Below are positions 9,289 through 17,321 of a DNA stretch of 20,456 nt, one piece after another (positions within the stretch are counted from its first letter, which is position 1; every line of letters begins with the position of its first letter). The stretch spans positions 1 through 20,456 of IMG/VR virus record IMGVR_UViG_3300037189_008850; one strand, written 5' to 3'. Below the pieces are notes generated by a model that did not search any database, had not been told where the DNA came from, and saw only the letters and a list, made by a program, of their open reading frames with translations. Origin of the DNA: a virus. Position numbers and translations under genes: made by a program.

Positions 9289-10121
9289 AGAATACTGCTG
9301 TAGTAATTTATGTAGACAACGAAGAGAAATTTATCAAAGAATATAATTTCTTACACTATTGTTTTGTGCATAATAATTTATTTGATACTATAGACTTAGT
9401 TGTGTTTCACCACCCCGCCCTATCAAATCAAATTCATAATGATTGTATAAAGATTGAGTTTGAACCACTTTCTGGAAAACAACTATCGTATGGATTTTTA
9501 AATTCAGTAGAAATTTTTACACTTCCAGATGCTGAATTCATTTCACAATATTCAAACGTTCTTAGAACTGATTCCGATGTATTTCTAACACATAACTTTA
9601 AAGGTTGGAATGCTGATAATAAGTTTTATTGCGGTCGTGGCTCATATCATAATTCTATCACTATCACTAATAATCTTACCCAAATTGCTCACGATCTTAA
9701 TCTACGTTATACTCCTGTCAAAAATATAGGAAGTACTTGGTATGCTAATGGAAATACTATTATAGAAGTTGGCAAATTAACAACTACTATAAACAAATAC
9801 TTGCTTAACAACTATTTTCAAGAACGTGTTTTCAATTGGCCCGATTGGACATATGGCGTTTCTCTTCTTTATGCTGGAGAACTAGCAATCAATCACTTAT
9901 GCGATAACATAACCTTTACTGAATATCTTGATTACTTTAGTGATTCAACTAAAGATATTGATCAACACAAACATATTCATTGCTGGCATACAAATAATCG
10001 TTTTAGTAAGTTTGTTTTCAATGATGGACTATACAACACTATTGATCCCAATAGTTTAAATCAAAATAAAATAGATGAGTATTGTACTTATATCGCTTTA
10101 CAATCAAGGATTTCAAAATGA
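9285..10121 (+). CDS. Glycosyltransferase-like protein with DxD motif
   Basis: A 278-residue protein starting at an ATGA overlap. The N-terminal half alternates strands and helices (AVVIYVDNEEKFIKEYNFL, DLVVFHHPAL). It carries NVLRTDSDVFLTHNF with D96-x-D98, the classic metal/nucleotide-sugar-binding DxD of GT-A glycosyltransferases, next to a histidine-rich C-terminal part (DQHKHIHCWHTNNRF). The gene directly after it makes a GDP-sugar, so it may transfer that sugar or a derivative to phage DNA, virion protein or a host glycan. Assignment rests on DxD and fold pattern; the acceptor is unknown. Confidence 0.6.
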   Translation: MKNTAVVIYVDNEEKFIKEYNFLHYCFVHNNLFDTIDLVVFHHPALSNQIHNDCIKIEFEPLSGKQLSYGFLNSVEIFTLPDAEFISQYSNVLRTDSDVFLTHNFKGWNADNKFYCGRGSYHNSITITNNLTQIAHDLNLRYTPVKNIGSTWYANGNTIIEVGKLTTTINKYLLNNYFQERVFNWPDWTYGVSLLYAGELAINHLCDNITFTEYLDYFSDSTKDIDQHKHIHCWHTNNRFSKFVFNDGLYNTIDPNSLNQNKIDEYCTYIALQSRISK

Positions 10122-11209
10122 ACGCTCTAATATTCGGAATAACAGGACAAGATGGTAGTCACTTAGCAGACCTCTTACTAGAGAAAAACTATAAAGTAAT
10201 AGGAGTTACAAGAAGGTCAAGCACAAAAAACACACAAAGAATAAACCACCTCATCTCTAATGAGAAATTCGAACTAATTGAGGGCGACATTACGGATTCT
10301 AATAGTTTACTCCATATTTTAAGGAATACCGCGCATGTAGATGAAATCTACAATTTGGCGGCACAGTCCCATGTAGGAACATCTTTCAGTCAACCATCTT
10401 TGACTTTTGATGTAACTGGTAAAGGTTGTCTTAATATATTACAGACTATGGTTAACCTAAAAATGAATAATGTCAAGTTCTATCAAGCATCTTCTAGTGA
10501 AATGTTTGGTAAATCCTTCGATATTGATAGAAATGGCGTTAAATACCAAGATGAAAATACAAAGTTTTTACCTCAATCCCCGTATGCTATAGCAAAATGT
10601 GCAGCCCACTATGGCGTGAGATTATACCGCGAGGCTTATGGAATTCACGCTAGTTCTGGTATTCTGTTTAATCACGAAGGCCCGAGGCGTGGCGACCAAT
10701 TTGTAACCAAAAAGATAGTAAATTGGGTGGTTGATTTGATGTTTTTGTACCAAAATGGTACTGCTTATATAGATGAAACTAAATTTGACTTTACTGATTC
10801 TCATATCATATACGAAAATAACTCTATACCAAAACTAATGCTTGGGAATTTGGACGCTTATAGAGATTGGGGATATGCTGGAGATTATGTTGAGGCTATG
10901 TGGCTTATGCTACAGCAAGACAAACCAGACGATTATGTAATATGTACAGAAGAAACCCACTCTATTAGAGATTTACTAGATGCGGCTTTTGGATATTGTG
11001 GTATTTCTAATTGGAGCAATTTTGTTGGCATTGACCCACAATTTTTCAGACCAGCCGAAGTAGATTATTTATGTGGACGGTCTACAAAGGCTAGGACTAA
11101 GTTAGGATGGAGTCCAAAATATGACTTTAAGAGCCTTGTTCACTTAATGATGAAAGAGGGGGAATATGATAAACTACAGAATTATGATCGACATATCGAA
11201 CATCTATAG
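10118..11209 (+). CDS. gmd: GDP-mannose 4,6-dehydratase
   Basis: Converts GDP-D-mannose to GDP-4-keto-6-deoxy-D-mannose, the precursor of GDP-fucose, GDP-rhamnose and related sugars. Extended SDR family. The nucleotide-binding GITGQDGSHLADLL is at residues 7-20, NLAAQSHV at 79-86, and catalytic SSSEMFG at 125-131 with Y156-x3-K160 in SPYAIAK. Substrate signatures include NHEGPRRG (185-192; most homologues have NHESPRRG) and GNLDAYRDWGYAGDYVEAMW. The length of 363 residues is usual. ATG 10118 follows AAGGA and overlaps the glycosyltransferase stop (ATGA), so the two are coupled. A frame extending 12 codons further back is unlikely. Confidence 0.93.
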   Translation: MNALIFGITGQDGSHLADLLLEKNYKVIGVTRRSSTKNTQRINHLISNEKFELIEGDITDSNSLLHILRNTAHVDEIYNLAAQSHVGTSFSQPSLTFDVTGKGCLNILQTMVNLKMNNVKFYQASSSEMFGKSFDIDRNGVKYQDENTKFLPQSPYAIAKCAAHYGVRLYREAYGIHASSGILFNHEGPRRGDQFVTKKIVNWVVDLMFLYQNGTAYIDETKFDFTDSHIIYENNSIPKLMLGNLDAYRDWGYAGDYVEAMWLMLQQDKPDDYVICTEETHSIRDLLDAAFGYCGISNWSNFVGIDPQFFRPAEVDYLCGRSTKARTKLGWSPKYDFKSLVHLMMKEGEYDKLQNYDRHIEHL

Positions 11210-11414
11210 TAAAATAAGTCATTTATTCCTTAAGTCATATAACTCACCATTTCCTACTATTTTTATTACCTCTTCCGATCCAGACGAAGCCTGTTTTGAA
11301 GTGTTAAACGACTTAATTAAAATCATCATGAATCAAAATCCATCACTAGAAATGAGATTGGTGTGTAGACAGATAAGATTAAAGTCTAGAATAGATAAAA
11401 TATACCAACTATGA
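11166..11414 (+). CDS. Hypothetical protein (82 aa)
   Basis: ATG at 11166 has GAGGGGG just upstream and overlaps the end of gmd by 44 bases; ATG 11184 would shorten the overlap but lacks a ribosome site. The product begins MINYRIMIDISNIYSKISHL and has FPTIFITSSDPDEACFEVLN and a basic helical end. It joins the next gene by ATGA. No family is recognised. Confidence 0.6.
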   Translation: MINYRIMIDISNIYSKISHLFLKSYNSPFPTIFITSSDPDEACFEVLNDLIKIIMNQNPSLEMRLVCRQIRLKSRIDKIYQL

Positions 11415-11671
11415 GACGCAATTATGACGATCCAGCATATAAGAAGTTCCGAATAGATGTTCTTAAGCGTGATAAAAGACAGTGCAGAATGCCGGGATGT
11501 GGTAAACGCAAAAGACTAAATGTTCATCATATTAGAAAGTGGGCTTCTGCTCATTCTTTAAGATATGACGTTAGTAACGGAATAACCCTATGCAAATATT
11601 GTCATGACTCTATAAAAGGTAAAGAAATACATTACGAAGCACTATTTAAGGAAATTATCAATGGCATATAA
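11411..11671 (+). CDS. HNH endonuclease (86 aa)
   Basis: A compact HNH domain. Zinc ligands are C25/C30 and C61/C64, with H39-H40 in NVHHIRKW, N56 in VSNGITLC and the final H65. Many phages encode such an HNH protein near the terminase, where it can take part in DNA packaging; a mobile endonuclease or recombination nuclease is possible too. Overlaps its neighbours by 4 and 11 bases, so it appears integrated in the operon instead of recently inserted. Confidence 0.85.
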   Translation: MRRNYDDPAYKKFRIDVLKRDKRQCRMPGCGKRKRLNVHHIRKWASAHSLRYDVSNGITLCKYCHDSIKGKEIHYEALFKEIINGI

Positions 11672-12161
11672 AGAAGCCCCAAAGTTTACTGTTATCAAAG
11701 ACACTAGAGAGCAAGAAGGTTACTATTTCAGTGCCTTCAATGCTTGTGCTGGTATGGTAGAGGAAAAACTAGATACGGGCGATTATTCCATAAAGGGAAT
11801 GGAAGACAAAATATGTATAGAGCGAAAAGGTTGTGTAGAAGAACTAGCAGTTAATTTGGGTCAGAAAAAACACGCATTCTTAGCAGAAATAGAAAGAATG
11901 TCTACATTCCCACATAAGTTCATAGTTCTAGAGTTCTCATTAGAGGATTTAATCAAATTTCCAGATGAAACAAGAATTCCAGTTAAGAACAAGGCGTCCC
12001 TTAAGATAACTGGTAAATATATGCTTAAATGCTTGTTTGAATTCCAACTTTACAATAATGTCCAAATATTGTTCTGTGGAAACAAATACAATGCATTTTT
12101 AGCAGTAAGCAGCATACTAAAACGTGTTAATGAAATGTATACCATAGGGAGAAAAAAGTGA
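11661..12161 (+). CDS. ERCC4-domain nuclease
   Basis: A 166-residue protein with the XPF/ERCC4-type PD-(D/E)xK pattern: D14 with R16-E17 in IKDTREQEGY, then LDTGDYSI (residues 37-44) and IERKG with E54-R-K56. ERCC4 nucleases cut branched or flapped DNA. In a phage, roles could include resolving replication or recombination intermediates before packaging. No HhH domain follows, so partner proteins may provide DNA targeting. It sits between the HNH and the ClpP-like gene. The motif match is strong; the precise role is inferred. Confidence 0.8.
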   Translation: MAYKEAPKFTVIKDTREQEGYYFSAFNACAGMVEEKLDTGDYSIKGMEDKICIERKGCVEELAVNLGQKKHAFLAEIERMSTFPHKFIVLEFSLEDLIKFPDETRIPVKNKASLKITGKYMLKCLFEFQLYNNVQILFCGNKYNAFLAVSSILKRVNEMYTIGRKK

Positions 12162-12805
12162 TGGCGGAACCACCAGAACTACTTAAAGACTTCCACGACT
12201 ACGGGGCAAATATTGCCTCTAGAGAGATATTCTTACACAACCACTACGATACCGAAGACAACCAAAATCTAGGCGTAGAATATAGAATGGCTAATACCTT
12301 CATCAAAAACTTGAGGGCTTTAGACCTAAAGAGTAATGCTAACATAACTATACATTGTCACAGCATAGGTGGCGAATGGTCTGACGGCATGGCAATATAT
12401 GATGCTATTAAAATGTGTAGATCATATGTAACTATTATTATGTACGGCCAAGCAGAATCTATGAGTAGTATTTTTATGCAGGCTGCTGATTATAGATACA
12501 TGACCCCAAATTCTCACTTCTTATCTCATTACGGCAGTAGCGATATCAACACTGATTATCTTAGTGCTATGAATCAAGCGGATCATGAGAGAAGAACAGC
12601 GGACATTATGTTTAATATTTATGCAAATAGATGCGTAGATGGTAAGTTTTTCTATGAGAAGTTTGGTAAGAAACCAAGCGAAAAACAGGTCAAGCAGTAT
12701 TTGATAAGAAAACTAAAGTCTGGAGATTGGTATCTATCGGCAGAAGAGTCAGTATATTACGGTTTTGCTGACGCAATTTTAGACCACTGGCATTTCACAG
12801 AATGA
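12161..12805 (+). CDS. ClpP-like serine protease, candidate prohead protease
   Basis: A 214-residue ClpP/crotonase-fold protease. S100 lies in YGQAESMSSIFMQAAD (ClpP GQAxSM motif), H123 in SHFLSHYG and D189 in GDWYLSAEESVYYGFADAIL, giving the full catalytic triad. HCHSIGGEWSDGMAIYDAI matches the substrate/oxyanion region. Phage ClpP-like proteases commonly process capsid scaffolds, and that is the likely role here. It lies before TerL and not after the portal, where such proteases are usually found. The ATG at 12161 has AGGGAG nine bases upstream; GTG 12158 is an alternative start. Confidence 0.85.
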   Translation: MAEPPELLKDFHDYGANIASREIFLHNHYDTEDNQNLGVEYRMANTFIKNLRALDLKSNANITIHCHSIGGEWSDGMAIYDAIKMCRSYVTIIMYGQAESMSSIFMQAADYRYMTPNSHFLSHYGSSDINTDYLSAMNQADHERRTADIMFNIYANRCVDGKFFYEKFGKKPSEKQVKQYLIRKLKSGDWYLSAEESVYYGFADAILDHWHFTE

Positions 12806-14790
12806 AAAAAGACAAACTTAAAGTAATAGATGAAGCGTGGCTTGGTCTTGATGTTATTGATACAGACATTTTTAACCCAATGTCTATTCTCAATCCATCA
12901 GACGATGACTTTCATCTTAAATTATCGTGGTTAATGAGTAGGCCAGAATACTTTTCTTTCCTATGCAACGAAGTACTGAATATTCAGTTACTACCATCTC
13001 AATCATTAATCTTATATGAGTTATGGAATCGTAAGTTCCCAATGCTAGTTGGTAGCCGAGGACTAGGAAAATCATTCAAACTAGCACTATATGCAATTCT
13101 AAGAGGTATGATAATACCAAAAAGAAAGATAGTTATAGTTGGTGCTGCATTTAGACAGTCCAAAGTATTGTTTGATTATATGTCAACAATATGGAGAAAT
13201 GCCCCAATGCTTCGTGATATGTGTGATAGTGATAGCGGGCCAGTTAGTGCGCCAGATAGATGCATAATGAGAATAAATGAGAGCGTAATCACCTGTCTTC
13301 CTCTTGGTGATGGTCAAAAGATTAGAGGTCAACGTGCTAATGACATTATCGCTGACGAATTTGCATCTATTCCAAGAGATATTTTCGAAAACGTAGTTGC
13401 TGGTTTCGCGGCTGTTAGTGCTGACCCAGTTCAGAATGTAAAAAGAATGTCAGCAAAGAAGAAGGCGGCTGAATTAGGTCTAGACTTAGAGTTAGAAGAA
13501 GATAATCCAGAAGTTAAAGACAATCAAATCATTCTCTCTGGAACAGCATACTACGACTTTAATCACTTTTCTACATATTGGAAAAAGTGGAAGTCTATTA
13601 TTAAAAGTCAAGGCAATATAGCAAAACTTACAGAAGTATTCAATGGAGAAGCACCACCAGAGACTTTTGATTGGCGTCAATATTCAATCATAAGAATTCC
13701 ATACGAACTACTTCCTAACGGCTTTATGGATGCAGATCAAGTCGCAAGATCAAAAGCCACGGTTCATACTGGTATTTATCAGATGGAATATGGGGCTTGT
13801 TTCACAAGAGATAGTCAGGGATTCTTTAAAAGATCATTAATTGAGTCATGCGTTGTAGGAAATAATGAGTTTCCAATCTTGGACTCTAAGGGAGAATTGA
13901 TCAAATTTGAAGCAACCCTCATTGGCGATCCAAATAAACGATATGTATTCGGGGTTGACCCAGCCTCAGAAGTAGACAATTTCAGCATTGTAGTCATAGA
14001 GATTGATAGCGATCATAGAAGAATAGTTCATTGTTGGACAACCACTAGACAAGAACATAAAGAACAGGTTAAGAGGGGATACGCCCACGAAACTGATTTC
14101 TATGCATATTGTGCTAGAAAGATTAGAAACTTAATGAAACTATTTCCATGTATTCATATTGCTATGGACGCTCAAGGTGGTGGTATAGCAGTTATGGAAT
14201 CATTACATGATAAGGATAAATTAAAAGAGGGCGAATTACCAATCTGGCCCGTTATTGATAACGATAAGCCAAAAGATACTGACGGCGAAAGAGGTTTGCA
14301 TATATTAGAAATGTGCCAATTTGCTAAATATGAGTGGCTATCAGAGTCAAACCACGGTATGAGAAAAGACTTTGAAGATAAAGTTCTACTATTCCCGTTC
14401 TTTGACTCTATTACTCTTGGACTATCAAGTTCTGAGGACGGTATTAAAAACAGAACATTTGATACTTTAGAAGAGTGCGTTATGGATATTGAAGAACTAA
14501 AAGACGAGTTGGCTATGATTCAAATGACGCAGACCGCCAACGGTAGAGATAGATGGGATACTCCAGAAGTAATTGTTGGAACTGGCAAAAAGAGTAAGGT
14601 TAGAAAAGACCGATATTCGGCACTTTTGATGGCTAATATGGCAGCAAGAATATTACATAGAACTCCAACAAAAGCAGAGTATCAGTTTTACGGAGGATTT
14701 GCAACCGGCGGGCATCAGTCAGAAAAAATTGAAGAAGATATGTATATTGCCCCAAGTTGGTTCTCTGAAAAAATGAAAGATGTGTATTGA
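12802..14790 (+). CDS. terL: Terminase large subunit
   Basis: The 662-residue packaging motor. The N-terminal ATPase has Walker A GSRGLGKS (84-91) and Walker B DIIADE (181-186, catalytic E186). The C-terminal RNase H-like nuclease has D386 in VFGVDPAS, D456 in IAMDAQGGG and D603 in KDRYSALL. An insertion at about 216-240 (charged, KKKAAELGLDLELEEDNPEV) lies between the two domains. It would power DNA entry into the prohead and cut the concatemer. Start overlaps the protease stop (ATGA) without a clear ribosome site, so translation is probably coupled. Longer than many terminases, but all key residues are present. Confidence 0.95.
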   Translation: MKKDKLKVIDEAWLGLDVIDTDIFNPMSILNPSDDDFHLKLSWLMSRPEYFSFLCNEVLNIQLLPSQSLILYELWNRKFPMLVGSRGLGKSFKLALYAILRGMIIPKRKIVIVGAAFRQSKVLFDYMSTIWRNAPMLRDMCDSDSGPVSAPDRCIMRINESVITCLPLGDGQKIRGQRANDIIADEFASIPRDIFENVVAGFAAVSADPVQNVKRMSAKKKAAELGLDLELEEDNPEVKDNQIILSGTAYYDFNHFSTYWKKWKSIIKSQGNIAKLTEVFNGEAPPETFDWRQYSIIRIPYELLPNGFMDADQVARSKATVHTGIYQMEYGACFTRDSQGFFKRSLIESCVVGNNEFPILDSKGELIKFEATLIGDPNKRYVFGVDPASEVDNFSIVVIEIDSDHRRIVHCWTTTRQEHKEQVKRGYAHETDFYAYCARKIRNLMKLFPCIHIAMDAQGGGIAVMESLHDKDKLKEGELPIWPVIDNDKPKDTDGERGLHILEMCQFAKYEWLSESNHGMRKDFEDKVLLFPFFDSITLGLSSSEDGIKNRTFDTLEECVMDIEELKDELAMIQMTQTANGRDRWDTPEVIVGTGKKSKVRKDRYSALLMANMAARILHRTPTKAEYQFYGGFATGGHQSEKIEEDMYIAPSWFSEKMKDVY

Positions 14791-14829
14791 ATAATAGGAA
14801 TCCGATTACATTCCAATTAAGGGAAAACC

Positions 14830-16926
14830 ATGAGTAATGATGAAATGATAACTTGGTCTGACACCGTTTCTGGAAGTAAAGAAGCGGCTATTGCTAAATT
14901 ATCAGAAAATGTTTCTTCATACACAGGACTAATTAAGTCTTCTGCTAATAGTGCATATCGCACATTCATTGATATTGAGCCAAATAGATCGGTAAGGCCG
15001 GGATTTGACAGATCAGATTATTATGCATTTAGACAGAATGAGGCTATCCCAAGCGAACAAAAACGTATCATTAAGATGTGTGTTGATGCTTACAATAAAG
15101 TTGGAATTATACGCAACATTATTGACTTGATGGGCGATTTTGGTAGTCAAGGGATAAGTATTGTACATCCCAATAAGTCTGTTGAGGCTTTTTACCAACA
15201 GTGGTTTAAGAGCGTAAATGGTAAAGAAAGATCAGAACGCTTCTTAAATAATCTATACAAAACTGGAAATGTTATAATCTATAGAAGTTATGCTAATGTA
15301 ACTCCTAGCCTTGAAACTTACATGAAATCTTTAGCAAAAGATATCAAGGTTGAAATTCCTAACGTGAGGGAAAATCAAATTCCTTGGAGATATAACTTCT
15401 TTAACCCCCTTACTGTAGAACTCAAAGATGGTAGACTTGCTCTATTTATGGGTAATTCTTCTTATACTTTAAGTGCTGGAGTATTTTCAGATACTTTTGA
15501 GGGTGGAGCAGTTCCTATGGATGTGCTAAATAGCCTTCCTCCAAACGTCAAACAAGCCATCATCAACAAAGAAAAGCAGATTCCACTTGACAATGAAAGA
15601 TTATCTGTTTTTCATTACAAAAAAGACGATTGGCAAATATGGGCAAATCCCATGATTTATGCCATTCTAGATGATATTGTCATGTTGGAAAAAATGAGAC
15701 TTGCAGATATGTCTGCATTAGACGGCGCTATTTCTAATATCAGACTATGGACGCTTGGTAACTTAGAACACCAAATTCTACCAAATAGACCAGCAATCAA
15801 TAAACTACGAGATATTCTTGCCAGTAATGTTGGCGGCGGCACGATGGAATTAGTTTGGGGGCCAGAACTATCCTTCACAGAGTCCAGCAGCGAAGTATAC
15901 AAATTCCTTGGTTCTGAAAAGTATACTTCCGTACTAAACAGTATTTATGCTGGAATGGGTGTTCCGCCAACTTTAACTGGTATGGCTACTAACGGCGGTG
16001 GATTCACTAACAACTTTATATCTCTTAAGACTCTTGTAGAAAGACTGCAATACGGTCGTGATCACTTAACAAAGTTTTGGGAAAAAGAAATAGAACTAGT
16101 TCGTCAGGCTATGGGTTTTAGATACAAGGCTTATGTACAGTTTGATCAAATGACTTTATCCGACGAGGCTGCTGAAAAGGCTCTACTAATTCAACTAGCA
16201 GATAGAGACATTATCAGTCAAGAAACCGTTCTTGAAAGATTTAAGGAAATCCCACAAATCGAAAAGATTAGATTACAAAGAGAATATAAAACTAGAGAAG
16301 ATGGCGATTCTCCAGATAAGGCTAGCCCATTCCATAATGCTAATCATAAAAAAGATTTGGAAAAGATTGGTCTACAGTCTGGCACACTCATACCTCAAGA
16401 TGTTGGATTAGAAACTAGCGTACCAAAAAATCTACTTACAGAACAACTCAAAAAGCCAACACCAAAGAGCGGATTACCAAACGCCAAAAAGGCGGGAAAG
16501 AAAAATGGTCGCCCCGCTAATAAGAAAGATTCTACAAAAAGAAAGACTAGAACGGAGAAGCCTAGAAGCAAACCGGCTGTTGCTGATTTTGTATACTGGG
16601 CAGAAGAAAGTTGGAAAGAAATTTCTGATGTTCTTACTAATGCTTACTTACAATCTAAATCTAAAAAGAACTTAAGACAACTCACAAAAGCCGAAGTAAA
16701 AGAACTTGAAACACTCAAAATAGATGTAATTACTAATGCCGAGGTAATGTCTACGGTAGACGCAAATAGTATCACAGATATTTTGTGTAAAAATAAGAAG
16801 ACCCCTAAAAATTTCTCAAAAATTCTAGCACAGGAAAACATAAATCTAGAATCTATGAATATAGACAAGTATAGAATGAGAGTCTTGAGCCTGTACATTC
16901 AAAATCAATTAGAGGGTGAAGAATAA
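14830..16926 (+). CDS. Portal protein
   Basis: A 698-residue protein just after TerL, preceded by AAGGGAAAACC. The first 500 residues have the usual portal look: GIIRNIIDLMGDFGSQGISI near the wing, WANPMIYAILDDIVMLEKMR followed by MSALDGAISNIRLWTLGN (stem region), and GMGVPPTLTGMATNGGG. Residues ~525-585 are very Lys-rich (PNAKKAGKKNGRPANKKDS), followed by a helical C-terminus of ~115 residues that may interact with DNA or other head proteins. Assignment rests on gene order plus these features. The long basic tail may be a fusion with an accessory head domain. Confidence 0.85.
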   Translation: MSNDEMITWSDTVSGSKEAAIAKLSENVSSYTGLIKSSANSAYRTFIDIEPNRSVRPGFDRSDYYAFRQNEAIPSEQKRIIKMCVDAYNKVGIIRNIIDLMGDFGSQGISIVHPNKSVEAFYQQWFKSVNGKERSERFLNNLYKTGNVIIYRSYANVTPSLETYMKSLAKDIKVEIPNVRENQIPWRYNFFNPLTVELKDGRLALFMGNSSYTLSAGVFSDTFEGGAVPMDVLNSLPPNVKQAIINKEKQIPLDNERLSVFHYKKDDWQIWANPMIYAILDDIVMLEKMRLADMSALDGAISNIRLWTLGNLEHQILPNRPAINKLRDILASNVGGGTMELVWGPELSFTESSSEVYKFLGSEKYTSVLNSIYAGMGVPPTLTGMATNGGGFTNNFISLKTLVERLQYGRDHLTKFWEKEIELVRQAMGFRYKAYVQFDQMTLSDEAAEKALLIQLADRDIISQETVLERFKEIPQIEKIRLQREYKTREDGDSPDKASPFHNANHKKDLEKIGLQSGTLIPQDVGLETSVPKNLLTEQLKKPTPKSGLPNAKKAGKKNGRPANKKDSTKRKTRTEKPRSKPAVADFVYWAEESWKEISDVLTNAYLQSKSKKNLRQLTKAEVKELETLKIDVITNAEVMSTVDANSITDILCKNKKTPKNFSKILAQENINLESMNIDKYRMRVLSLYIQNQLEGEE

Positions 16927-17321
16927 TGTGTGCAGCCGAATACAATCTCAATATTGATCAAGGTTCATCATACAATCTTACTCTTGTGTACAAAGACAAA
17001 GACAAGAATGTAATACCAATTACTAATTGGTGTGCAAGAATGATTATTACTACTAGTGATAACCAAGTTATTACTTACAAATCCGGCACATCTAATAGCG
17101 AATACAAAATGTATATAGAGGGGGTTAACGGTAAAATTGTACTTATGCTCCCCGCCTTAACAACAAATAATTTCACTTTCAAAAGTGCAAAATATGATCT
17201 TGAACTTGAATCTGATGATGTTTTCTATACTAGCGGTGGTCAATATGTCACTAGAATTATGTATGGAAGTATCAATATTCAGAAACGAAATAGTAAACTA
17301 TCTATCAACATGGAGTGCTAA
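16926..17321 (+). CDS. Virion-associated beta-sandwich-like protein (131 aa)
   Basis: Begins at TAATG with the portal stop. The product starts MCAAEYNLNIDQGSSYNLTL and continues with beta-strand-rich segments (VYKDKDKNVIPITNWCARMI, IVLMLPALTTNNF, YDLELESDDVFYTS, VTRIMYGSINIQ). This order (GxxYxLTL-VYKD-x-P-I-x-x-W-x-A-R, then Y-D-L-E-L and G-x-I) resembles a small domain often encoded beside tail-fibre or baseplate genes, as in BppU N-terminal-like proteins. It may connect the fibre downstream to the tail. The family call is by eye. Confidence 0.6.
   Translation: MCAAEYNLNIDQGSSYNLTLVYKDKDKNVIPITNWCARMIITTSDNQVITYKSGTSNSEYKMYIEGVNGKIVLMLPALTTNNFTFKSAKYDLELESDDVFYTSGGQYVTRIMYGSINIQKRNSKLSINMEC

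Noticed and set aside
11411-11671. Recent homing-endonuclease insertion next to TerL
   Set aside because: The gene overlaps both neighbours in frame-coupled fashion, keeps the operon intact and does not interrupt any gene, so a resident packaging-associated HNH is more likely.
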